DNA of 64,000 bases from Achromobacter deleyi (GTDB lineage: Bacteria; Pseudomonadota; Gammaproteobacteria; Burkholderiales; Burkholderiaceae_B). The DNA is taken from contig NZ_CADIJO010000012.1 in the NCBI RefSeq assembly GCF_902859705.1, positions 148,417 through 212,416 of the forward strand, read 5' to 3'. Under the pieces are notes generated by a model. It was not told where the DNA came from and did no database searches. It saw only the letters and a program-made list of their open reading frames with translations. The translations under genes were made by a program, and so were the position numbers. This document shows positions 56,841-64,000 of this stretch, in pieces; position 1 is the stretch's first letter; the number at the start of each line of letters is the position of its first letter.

Positions 56841-57596
56841 ATGAAGATCCGCTACACCGTTGCCGCCCTGGCCGTTGCGCTTGCCCCTTATTCTGCGTCG
56901 CATGCCCTCGACATCGGGGGCCTGGTGGGCGCCGGCAGCAAGGTGGTGCAGGCCGCCACCCTCAGCGATGCCGAAATCAAGACCTTGTCCGACAAGGCGT
57001 GCGCGCAGAGCGATTCCCAGGAAAAGATCGCAGCGCCGGGCAGCAAGTACGACGCCCGCCTGCAAAAGATTGCCAAGCAACTGGGCGGCACCGTGAACGG
57101 CCAGAAGGCCAACTACAAGGTCTACATCACCAAGGACGTGAACGCCTGGGCCATGGCCAACGGCTGCATCCGCGTCTATAGCGGCTTGATGGACATGATG
57201 ACCGACGACGAAGTGATGGGCGTGGTCGGCCACGAAATCGGCCACGTGGCCCTGGGCCACAGCAAGAAGGCCATGCAGACCGCCTACACCGTGTCGGCCG
57301 CGCGCGACGCTGCCGGCGCCGCTGGCGGCGCCACCGTCGCCGCCCTGAATTCGTCCCAGTTGGGCGACCTGACCGAGAAGTTCATCAACGCGCAGTTCTC
57401 GCAATCGCAGGAAAGCGCTGCCGACGACTACTCGTTCGACCAACTGCAGGCCAAGAAGCTCAACACGAAGGGTCTGGTGACCGCGTTCCAGAAGCTGGCC
57501 GAGCTCGATGGCGGCAAGAGCGATATGATGAGCTCCCATCCGTCTTCGGCAAAGCGCGCTCAGCACATCGAAGATCGCATCGCCAAAGCGAAATAA
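56841..57596 (+). CDS. M48-family periplasmic metalloprotease (LoiP/YcaL-like)
   Basis: 251 residues with a signal peptide (YTVAALAVALAPYSASHA). Zinc site: VVGHEIGHVALGHSKKAM (HExxH) with the third ligand Glu in SQSQESAADDYSFD. Substrates are probably misfolded envelope proteins, as for BepA/LoiP relatives. It is an exported protein rather than an HtpX-type membrane protease. It stands in the stretch before tig, which adds another protein-quality-control gene to the region. Confidence 0.92.
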   Translation: MKIRYTVAALAVALAPYSASHALDIGGLVGAGSKVVQAATLSDAEIKTLSDKACAQSDSQEKIAAPGSKYDARLQKIAKQLGGTVNGQKANYKVYITKDVNAWAMANGCIRVYSGLMDMMTDDEVMGVVGHEIGHVALGHSKKAMQTAYTVSAARDAAGAAGGATVAALNSSQLGDLTEKFINAQFSQSQESAADDYSFDQLQAKKLNTKGLVTAFQKLAELDGGKSDMMSSHPSSAKRAQHIEDRIAKAK

Positions 57597-57638
57597 GGCG
57601 TCCCAAGCGGGCGTTTGCCTCCCTTCGGGGGTGGAAAC

Positions 57639-57678
57639 GGGGTGCGGGCATCCGGGCTTATCCGGGGGCTCGCACCCC
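57639..57678 (+). terminator. Probable terminator after the M48 protease gene
   Basis: GGGGTGCG (57639-57646) pairs with CGCACCCC (57671-57678), with a GC-rich 24-nt loop, followed only by TTTG. Moderately convincing. Confidence 0.5.
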
Positions 57679-57763
57679 TTTGCGTCAGGGTTCCGGAAGT
57701 TTCCGGTAAAATGGCGCGTTTATCCGCCCGTCATCTCTTATCTCTCGGAAAATAGGTCTTTTA

Positions 57764-59074
57764 ATGCAGCCTGTGGTTGAAACCCTCTCCGGCCTGGAGC
57801 GCCGTGTTGATCTGGCCGTCTCGGTGGCCGACGTCGAAAAGGAAGTCCAGGCGCAATTGAAGCGCGTGGCCCGTACCGCCAAGGTGCCCGGCTTCCGTCC
57901 CGGCAAGGCGCCGCTCGCCATGCTCGAGCGCAGCCATGGCCCCGGCATCCGCTACGACGTGATCAATAGCCAAGTTGGCCGTGCGTTCGAACAAGCCGTC
58001 GACGGCGCCAAGCTGCGCGTCGCCGGTGCCCCGAACCTGGAACCCAAGACCGAAGGCGTCGCCGACGACACGCTGGCGTTCACCGCCACGTTCGAGGTCT
58101 ACCCCGAAGTCGCCGTGCCCGACCTGTCGGCACTGGCCGTGACCCGCTTTGACACCGCCGTCACCGACGCCGAAGTGCAACAGACCCTGGACGTCCTGCG
58201 CAAGCAGCGCGCCACGTTCGAAGCCCGTGAAGGCCGCGCCTCGCAAGACGGCGACCGCGTCACCCTCGACTTCGCCGGCACCATCGACGGCGTGCCGTTC
58301 GAAGGCGGCAAGGCCGAAGACTTCCCGTTCGTGCTCGGCCAAGGCCGCATGCTGCCGGAATTCGAAGAAGCCGCCCGCGGCCTGAAGGCTGGCGAATCCA
58401 AGGTCTTCCCGCTGAAGTTCCCTGACGACTACCAAGGCAAGGAAGTCGCCGGCAAGACCGCCGAATTCACCATCACCGTCAAGGAAGTGGCTGAAGGCGT
58501 CCTGCCCGAACTGAACGCTGAATTCGCCAAGTCCCTCGGCCAGGCCGAAGGCGACGTCGAAAAGCTGAAGGCCGACATCCGCAGCAACATCGAACGCGAA
58601 GTCAAGGTCCGCTCGCAAGGCCGTACCAAGTCCAGCGTGATGGACGCCCTGGTCGAAGCCGGCCAGTTCGACGTGCCGAAGGCCCTGGTCGACAACGACG
58701 TGCAAAGCCGCATCGCCGCTGCCCGCGAAGAACTGAAGCAACGCGGTGTGCCGAACGCCGAGTCCGTGCCTATCCCCGCCGAAGCCTTCTCCACCGAATC
58801 CGAGCGCCGCGTGCGCCTGGGTCTGCTGGTGTCCGAACTGGTCAAGCAAGCCCAGCTGCAAGCCAAGCCGGAACAGGTTCGTGCCCGCATCGAAGAATTC
58901 GCGGAAAACTACGAACAACCCGCCCAGGTTGTCAGCTATTACCTGGCTGACCGTCAACGTCGTGCTGAAATCGAGGCTATCGTGCTCGAAGACAACGTCG
59001 TTGCACACGTTCTGGACAAGGCCAAGGTCACCGAAGAAAAGGTGCCTTTCGATCAGTTGATGGGGATGGCGTAA
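57764..59074 (+). CDS. tig: Trigger factor (ribosome-associated chaperone and prolyl isomerase)
   Basis: 436 residues. The N-terminal ribosome-binding domain shows the signature [17 protein letters not shown]. The FKBP-type isomerase domain follows ([40 protein letters not shown]). The C-terminal substrate cradle is long and helical. It assists nascent chains. It is the first gene of the conserved tig-clpP-clpX-lon row. Confidence 0.97.
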   Translation: MQPVVETLSGLERRVDLAVSVADVEKEVQAQLKRVARTAKVPGFRPGKAPLAMLERSHGPGIRYDVINSQVGRAFEQAVDGAKLRVAGAPNLEPKTEGVADDTLAFTATFEVYPEVAVPDLSALAVTRFDTAVTDAEVQQTLDVLRKQRATFEAREGRASQDGDRVTLDFAGTIDGVPFEGGKAEDFPFVLGQGRMLPEFEEAARGLKAGESKVFPLKFPDDYQGKEVAGKTAEFTITVKEVAEGVLPELNAEFAKSLGQAEGDVEKLKADIRSNIEREVKVRSQGRTKSSVMDALVEAGQFDVPKALVDNDVQSRIAAAREELKQRGVPNAESVPIPAEAFSTESERRVRLGLLVSELVKQAQLQAKPEQVRARIEEFAENYEQPAQVVSYYLADRQRRAEIEAIVLEDNVVAHVLDKAKVTEEKVPFDQLMGMA

Positions 59075-59078
59075 CACT

Positions 59079-59732
59079 ATGCAGAGATTCACCGATTTCT
59101 ATGCGGCAATGAATGGCGGGTCTTCGGTGACCCCCACCGGCCTGGGCTACATTCCCATGGTGATCGAGCAGTCGGGGCGCGGCGAACGCGCCTACGACAT
59201 CTATTCGCGTCTGCTCCGCGAGCGGCTCATCTTCCTGGTGGGCCCGGTCAACGACGCAACGGCCAACCTGGTCGTGGCGCAGTTGCTGTTCCTGGAATCG
59301 GAGAATCCTGACAAGGACATTTCCCTGTACATCAACTCGCCTGGCGGGTCGGTGTACGCGGGCATGGCCATCTACGACACCATGCAGTTCATCAAGCCGG
59401 ACGTGTCGACCCTGTGCACCGGCCTGGCGGCCAGCATGGGCGCCTTCCTGCTGGCGGCTGGCAAGAAGGGCAAGCGTTTCACCTTGCCCAACTCGCGCAT
59501 CATGATCCACCAGCCCTCGGGCGGCGCCCAGGGGCAGGCCTCCGACATCCAGATCCAGGCTCGCGAGATCCTGGACCTGCGCGAGCGTCTCAATCGCATC
59601 CTAGCCGACAACACCGGCCAGTCGATCGAGCGCATCGCCCTGGACACGGAACGTGACAACTTCATGTCCGCCGAAGATGCGGTATCGTATGGACTGGTGG
59701 ACAAGGTGATGACCTCCCGTTCGGAAGGCTGA
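59079..59732 (+). CDS. clpP: ATP-dependent Clp protease proteolytic subunit
   Basis: 217 residues. The catalytic triad is complete and correctly spaced: S119 ([16 protein letters not shown]), H144 ([11 protein letters not shown]) and D193 ([20 protein letters not shown]). It forms a tetradecameric chamber working with ClpX. Four bases separate it from tig, so they are likely co-transcribed. Confidence 0.98.
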   Translation: MQRFTDFYAAMNGGSSVTPTGLGYIPMVIEQSGRGERAYDIYSRLLRERLIFLVGPVNDATANLVVAQLLFLESENPDKDISLYINSPGGSVYAGMAIYDTMQFIKPDVSTLCTGLAASMGAFLLAAGKKGKRFTLPNSRIMIHQPSGGAQGQASDIQIQAREILDLRERLNRILADNTGQSIERIALDTERDNFMSAEDAVSYGLVDKVMTSRSEG

Positions 59733-59833
59733 CTTCCCGGTTGAGTCTGACCCGCTACCGCCACGTTTGAGTAAGCGCAGGCGCCGGGCCGTTTACCCGG
59801 TCCGGCGCTTCTTTACCTGAGATACGACTACAT

Positions 59834-61132
59834 ATGCCAGAAAAAAAGGGATCGGCAGACGCAAAAGTGCTGCATTGCTCGTTTTGCAATAAAAGCCAGC
59901 ACGAAGTCCGCAAGCTGATCGCGGGTCCGTCGGTATTCATCTGCGATGAATGCATAGACCTGTGCAACGACATCATCCGCGAGGAAGCGCAGGCTACCGC
60001 GCGCGCGGCGATTCGTTCCGAACTGCCCACTCCGGCTGAGATCAAGACGTTCCTCGACCAGTACGTCATTGGGCAGACGTCGCCCAAGCGCATGCTGGCG
60101 GTGGCCGTCTACAACCACTACAAGCGCATTCGCCACGGCGAAATCAAGGGCGACGAAGTCGAGTTGTCCAAGAGCAACATCATGCTGATCGGCCCCACCG
60201 GGTCGGGCAAGACGTTGCTGGCGCAAACGCTGGCGCGCATGCTGAACGTTCCGTTCGTCATGGCCGATGCCACCACGCTGACCGAAGCCGGTTACGTGGG
60301 CGAAGACGTCGAAAACATCATTCAGAAGTTGCTGCAGAACTGCAACTACGAAGTCGAGAAGGCGCAGCGCGCCATTATCTACATCGACGAAATCGACAAG
60401 ATTTCCCGCAAGTCCGACAACCCGTCCATCACCCGCGACGTATCGGGCGAAGGCGTGCAGCAGGCCTTGCTCAAGCTGATCGAAGGCACGGTGGCCTCGG
60501 TGCCCCCGCAGGGCGGGCGCAAGCACCCCAACCAGGACTTCGTCCAGGTCGACACGACCAACATCCTGTTCATCGTCGGCGGCGCCTTCGACGGACTCGA
60601 AAAGGTCATCCGCGACCGTACCGAAAAGTCGGGCATCGGCTTCTCGGCCTCCGTGCGCGCCAAGTCCGAACGCGGCGTGGGCGAGCTGTTCTCCGAAGTC
60701 GAACCCGAAGACCTGATCAAGTTCGGCCTGATCCCCGAACTGGTCGGCCGTCTGCCGGTGGTCGCCACCCTGGACGAGCTCGACGAAGCCGCGCTGGTCC
60801 AGATCCTGACCGAGCCCAAGAACGCGCTGCTCAAGCAGTTCCAGAAGCTGTTCGCCATGGAAGGCGCCGAGCTGGACGTGCGCCCGGCCGCCTTGAAGGC
60901 CATCGCCCGCAAGGCGCTCAAGCGCAAGACCGGCGCCCGCGGCCTGCGTTCCATCATCGAGCAGGCCCTGCTCGACACCATGTATGACCTGCCGTCGCAA
61001 GGCAACGTCAAGCGCGTGGTGCTGGACGAAGGCGCGATCGAAGGCGAGGGCAAGCCCTTGCTGATCTACGCGGACGAAGAAAGCGCCGCCGAAAAGCCCG
61101 AGCGCGGAGAAGTCCGCGACGCCGCGGCCTGA
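59834..61132 (+). CDS. clpX: ATP-dependent Clp protease ATPase subunit
   Basis: 432 residues. N-terminal zinc-binding domain with C15, C18, C37 and C40 ([19 protein letters not shown]), which recognises substrates and adaptors. AAA+ Walker A GPTGSGKT (120-127), Walker [11 protein letters not shown] and the pore and sensor motifs follow. It unfolds proteins for ClpP. It is followed by an intrinsic terminator. Confidence 0.98.
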   Translation: MPEKKGSADAKVLHCSFCNKSQHEVRKLIAGPSVFICDECIDLCNDIIREEAQATARAAIRSELPTPAEIKTFLDQYVIGQTSPKRMLAVAVYNHYKRIRHGEIKGDEVELSKSNIMLIGPTGSGKTLLAQTLARMLNVPFVMADATTLTEAGYVGEDVENIIQKLLQNCNYEVEKAQRAIIYIDEIDKISRKSDNPSITRDVSGEGVQQALLKLIEGTVASVPPQGGRKHPNQDFVQVDTTNILFIVGGAFDGLEKVIRDRTEKSGIGFSASVRAKSERGVGELFSEVEPEDLIKFGLIPELVGRLPVVATLDELDEAALVQILTEPKNALLKQFQKLFAMEGAELDVRPAALKAIARKALKRKTGARGLRSIIEQALLDTMYDLPSQGNVKRVVLDEGAIEGEGKPLLIYADEESAAEKPERGEVRDAAA

Positions 61133-61144
61133 CGGTTATTTCAG

Positions 61145-61173
61145 AAAAACCCGTTCTCGTAACGGGTTTTTTT
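61145..61173 (+). terminator. Intrinsic terminator after clpX
   Basis: AAAAACCCGTT, loop CTCGT, AACGGGTTTTT, then further T: an 11-bp perfect stem 12 bp after the clpX stop. lon therefore needs its own promoter. Confidence 0.95.
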
Positions 61174-61278
61174 ACCTCGGGGCCAGGCGTTGAACGCATG
61201 CTCCCGGGGCGTGTCCAAGAAAACAAGGGATACCGGCCGCTGTTTTTTTTGCCGTTTTGTTTATCCGGCAGCCGGGAT

Positions 61279-61306
61279 CTTGAATTTTCGGCTATTGTTC
61301 CCATAA
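61279..61306 (+). promoter_or_regulatory. Sigma32 (heat-shock)-like promoter before lon
   Basis: CTTGAAT (61279-61285) followed after 13 nt by TCCCATAA (61299-61306) resembles the heat-shock consensus CTTGAAA ... CCCCATNT. It lies about 80 bp before the lon start, between the clpX terminator and lon. Confidence 0.6.
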
Positions 61307-61385
61307 CAGACGTAACTGACGAAGATGCCCGGGTATACCCGGTCATCCTGTCCCCGATACGCCGAGTCATACCGAGGAACCTCCT

Positions 61386-63836
61386 ATGTCTGCCAGCCAG
61401 ACCCTGCCTTCCGACCCGATCGACCTTCCCCTGCTGCCACTGCGCGATGTCGTGGTGTTCCCGCACATGGTCATCCCGCTGTTCGTCGGCCGTCCGCGCT
61501 CGATCCGCGCGCTCGAGGTTGCGATGGAAGCGGGCAAGAGCATCATGCTGGTGGCCCAAAAGTCCGCCGGCAAGGATGATCCCACCCCCGAAGACGTCTA
61601 CGAGATCGGCTGCGTTGCCGGCATCCTGCAGATGCTCAAGCTGCCTGACGGCACCGTCAAGGTGCTGGTCGAAGGCACCCAGCGTGCCCGTATCAACAGC
61701 ATCGAAGACGCCGATTCGCACTTCACGTGCCAGGTCACCCCGATCGAACCGGACGCCGTCCAAGGCTCCGAAACCGAGGCCCTGCGCCGCGCGATCGTTG
61801 CCCAGTTCGAGCAATACGTCAAACTGAACAAGAAGATCCCTCCGGAGATCCTGACCTCGCTCGCCGGCATCGATGACGCCGGCCGCCTGGCCGATACGAT
61901 CGCCGCGCATCTTCCGCTGAAGCTCGAGCAGAAGCAAAAAATGCTCGAGATCGTCGGCACCTCCGAGCGCCTCGAAGGCTTGCTCACGCAGCTGGAAACT
62001 GAAATCGACATCCTCCAGGTCGAGAAGCGGATTCGCGGCCGTGTGAAGAAGCAGATGGAAAAGAGCCAGCGCGACTACTACCTGAATGAGCAGGTCAAGG
62101 CCATTCAGAAAGAGTTGGGCGAAGGCGAAGAAGGCGCGGACATCGAAGAGCTCGAAAAGAAGATCATCGCTGCCCACATGCCCAAAGAGGCACGTAAGAA
62201 GGCCGATGCCGAGCTCAAGAAGCTCAAGCTGATGTCGCCCATGTCGGCCGAAGCCACCGTGGTGCGCAACTACATCGATACGCTCATCAATCTCCCCTGG
62301 AGAAAGAAGAGCAAGATCAACAATTCCATTTCCAACGCCGAAACCGTACTGGACAACGACCACTACGGCCTGGAAAAGGTGAAGGAACGCATCCTTGAAT
62401 ATCTTGCCGTGCAACAGCGCGTGGACAAGGTCAAGGCGCCGATCCTGTGCCTGGTCGGCCCTCCGGGCGTCGGCAAGACCTCGCTCGGCCAGTCCATCGC
62501 CAAGGCCACGAACCGCAAGTTCGTGCGCATGGCCCTGGGCGGCGTGCGCGACGAAGCCGAGATCCGCGGCCATCGCCGGACCTACATCGGTTCGATGCCG
62601 GGCAAGATCGTCCAGAACATGTCGAAGGTCGGCGTGCGCAATCCCTTGTTCCTGCTCGACGAAATCGACAAGCTGGGCATGGATTTCCGCGGCGATCCCT
62701 CGTCGGCGCTGCTCGAAGTGCTGGACCCTGAACAGAACCACACGTTCCAGGACCACTACATCGAGGTCGACTTCGATCTGTCCGACGTCATGTTCGTGGC
62801 GACCAGCAATACGCTGAACATTCCGCCGGCGCTGCTGGACCGCATGGAAGTGATCCGCCTGTCGGGTTACACCGAGGAAGAAAAGATCCACATCGCCCGC
62901 GACCATCTGCTGCCCAAGCTGATGAAGAACAACGGCGTGAAGGATACCGAGCTGACCGTCGATGACAGCGCCTTGCGCGACATCGTGCGCTACTACACCC
63001 GCGAAGCCGGTGTGCGTGCGCTCGAACGCGAAGTGGGCAAGATCTGCCGCAAGGTCATCAAGCAATTGCTGACCCAGACCGATCGTGCCAAGGCCGAAGG
63101 CAAGACCCTTGAGGTCAAGCCGGTCAATGTCACGGGCGACAACCTCAGCGACTACCTCGGCGTGCGCCGCTACACCTTCGGCATGGCCGAAAAGGAAAAC
63201 CAGATCGGTCAAGTGACCGGCCTGGCCTGGACGGAAGTCGGTGGCGATCTGCTCACGATCGAAGTGGCGGACATGCCTGGCAAGGGCGTGATCCAACGCA
63301 CGGGTTCGCTGGGTGACGTGATGAAGGAATCGGTCGAAGCGGCTCGTACGGTGGTGCGCTCGCGGGCACGTCGCCTGGGCTTTGCCGACAGCGTCTTCGA
63401 GAAGCACGACATGCACGTGCACGTGCCGGAAGGCGCGACGCCCAAGGACGGTCCGTCCGCGGGTATCGCGATCACCACGGCCATGGTGTCGGCGCTGTCG
63501 CGCATCCCGGTGCGCGCCGATGTCGCCATGACCGGCGAAATCACGCTGCGTGGCGAAGTCCTGCCGATCGGCGGCTTGAAGGAAAAGCTGCTGGCCGCCC
63601 ACCGCGGTGGCATCAAGACGGTCTTGATCCCGGAAGAAAACGTCAAGGATTTGGCGGAGATCCCGGACAACGTCAAGAACCATCTCGAGATCGTGCCGGT
63701 CCGCTGGATCGACAAGGTGCTGGAACTGGCTCTGGAGCGTCTGCCCGAACCGCTGGCTGAAGACGAGGCGGTCAAGGAACCGCTGGTGGCCAAGCCGGCC
63801 GAGCCGGGTTCGACGGATCCGGTGCTCAAGCACTGA
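61386..63836 (+). CDS. lon: ATP-dependent Lon protease
   Basis: 816 residues. N-terminal substrate-binding domain ([20 protein letters not shown]). AAA+ domain with Walker A GPPGVGKT (358-365), then [20 protein letters not shown]-terminal protease domain with the Ser-Lys dyad: S691 in [11 protein letters not shown] and K734 in [14 protein letters not shown]. It degrades misfolded and regulatory proteins. It has its own sigma32-like promoter and lies directly before an IS element. Confidence 0.98.
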   Translation: MSASQTLPSDPIDLPLLPLRDVVVFPHMVIPLFVGRPRSIRALEVAMEAGKSIMLVAQKSAGKDDPTPEDVYEIGCVAGILQMLKLPDGTVKVLVEGTQRARINSIEDADSHFTCQVTPIEPDAVQGSETEALRRAIVAQFEQYVKLNKKIPPEILTSLAGIDDAGRLADTIAAHLPLKLEQKQKMLEIVGTSERLEGLLTQLETEIDILQVEKRIRGRVKKQMEKSQRDYYLNEQVKAIQKELGEGEEGADIEELEKKIIAAHMPKEARKKADAELKKLKLMSPMSAEATVVRNYIDTLINLPWRKKSKINNSISNAETVLDNDHYGLEKVKERILEYLAVQQRVDKVKAPILCLVGPPGVGKTSLGQSIAKATNRKFVRMALGGVRDEAEIRGHRRTYIGSMPGKIVQNMSKVGVRNPLFLLDEIDKLGMDFRGDPSSALLEVLDPEQNHTFQDHYIEVDFDLSDVMFVATSNTLNIPPALLDRMEVIRLSGYTEEEKIHIARDHLLPKLMKNNGVKDTELTVDDSALRDIVRYYTREAGVRALEREVGKICRKVIKQLLTQTDRAKAEGKTLEVKPVNVTGDNLSDYLGVRRYTFGMAEKENQIGQVTGLAWTEVGGDLLTIEVADMPGKGVIQRTGSLGDVMKESVEAARTVVRSRARRLGFADSVFEKHDMHVHVPEGATPKDGPSAGIAITTAMVSALSRIPVRADVAMTGEITLRGEVLPIGGLKEKLLAAHRGGIKTVLIPEENVKDLAEIPDNVKNHLEIVPVRWIDKVLELALERLPEPLAEDEAVKEPLVAKPAEPGSTDPVLKH

Positions 63837-63897
63837 TCCCGGCCTGCAAGGCGCTGCCAGCAGCGCCTTCAAAAAGAAACCCCGCCATGTGAACTGA

Positions 63898-63939
63898 CCC
63901 CCGAAAGTTGGACTTTGATCCAACCTTCGGGGGTTTTTT
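63898..63939 (+). terminator. Terminator-like hairpin inside the IS left end
   Basis: CCCCCGAAAGTTGG and CCAACCTTCGGGGG (one mismatch, 8-nt loop) followed by TTTTTT: a strong intrinsic terminator that uses the IS end itself as one arm and stands just before orfA. It would stop transcription entering from lon. Confidence 0.85.
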
Positions 63940-63941
63940 GC

Positions 63942-64000
63942 ATGGCAAAGTACGACGAGCAGTTCAAGCTGGACGCTGTCCGGCGGTATCTGTCTGAACA
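63942..64000 (+). CDS. IS3-family transposase OrfA (5' end only)
   Basis: Only the first 19 codons are present: MAKYDEQFKLDAVRRYLSE. This is the usual beginning of the helix-turn-helix OrfA protein of IS3-family elements of the IS150 type. OrfA is normally fused by -1 frameshifting to OrfB, which lies beyond the window. Confidence 0.82.
   Translation, partial: MAKYDEQFKLDAVRRYLSE

Larger units (their letters stand above)
63890..64000 (+). mobile_element. Left end of an IS3-family insertion sequence (cut off by the window)
   Basis: The end begins TGAACTGACCCCCGAAAGTT, as do many IS3-family inverted repeats, and is followed by an orfA start. The element inserted about 55 bp after the lon stop. 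The right end, the direct repeats and orfB lie outside the window, so neither group nor intactness can be judged. Confidence 0.8.

Noticed and set aside
57761..59092. Minus-strand open frame of 443 codons
   Set aside because: Antisense to trigger factor; Phe/Gly/Val/His-rich shadow translation.
61008..63923. Minus-strand open frame of 971 codons
   Set aside because: Antisense to lon, which is complete with its Ser-Lys dyad.

Overview
The window is high-GC betaproteobacterial chromosome. Gene content and order (ribF-ileS, the dapC-dapD-dapE-prmB run, tig-clpP-clpX-lon, Bug-type binding protein, classical autotransporter, FecIR-type iron signalling) point to Alcaligenaceae, most likely Achromobacter or Bordetella. 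This is inferred from protein sequence and synteny only; no 16S rRNA lies in the window.

Layout. 1-10.3 kb: ileS (3' part outside the window), ribF and, divergently, purN; an RNA m5C methyltransferase with eight tandem 32-residue repeats at its N-terminus; a small exported protein; a fatty-acid desaturase translationally coupled to uvrD; and a chorismate mutase closed by a strong terminator. 10.3-15.8 kb: a cell-surface signalling unit on the minus strand (ECF sigma, FecR-type regulator, STN-bearing TonB receptor, di-haem peroxidase) with two Fur-box-like sites. 15.8-21.9 kb: minus-strand housekeeping operon dapC-dapD-dapE-prmB-ABC-F ATPase, then a tRNA-Leu(UAG).

22-30.5 kb is accessory: a probably frameshifted gene, a 913-residue autotransporter, and a series of small lipoproteins, exported and membrane proteins without recognised function, ending in an LprI/DUF1311-type protein.

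30.6-37.6 kb is the most interesting part. It is a five-gene polyol/glycerol-phosphate operon: MFS transporter, FGGY kinase, GlpD-type dehydrogenase, an FAD oxidase resembling alkyl-DHAP synthase, and a GlpP-type antiterminator. Four genes are joined by ATGA/GTGA overlaps. The leader has a good sigma70 promoter, a perfect 14-bp hairpin starting about 10 nt after the predicted transcription start, and a second hairpin covering the ribosome-binding site. That is the layout expected for GlpP-controlled antitermination.

37.6-53.7 kb is mixed metabolism and transport: Bug binding protein, LysE exporter, aquaporin, YfbR-like HD hydrolase, cytochrome b, kdsA, an MCE/PqiB protein, a TetR/MFS divergent pair with duplicated operators, a LysR regulator, and a PLP-dependent D-hydroxyamino-acid lyase paired with RidA. 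53.8-57.6 kb carries two cold-shock genes, each with a predicted leader of about 130 nt, plus DUF924, UPF0114 and an M48 metalloprotease. 57.7-63.8 kb is the protein-quality-control block tig-clpP-clpX-lon, with a sigma32-like promoter before lon. The window ends in the left end of an IS3-family element inserted just after lon.
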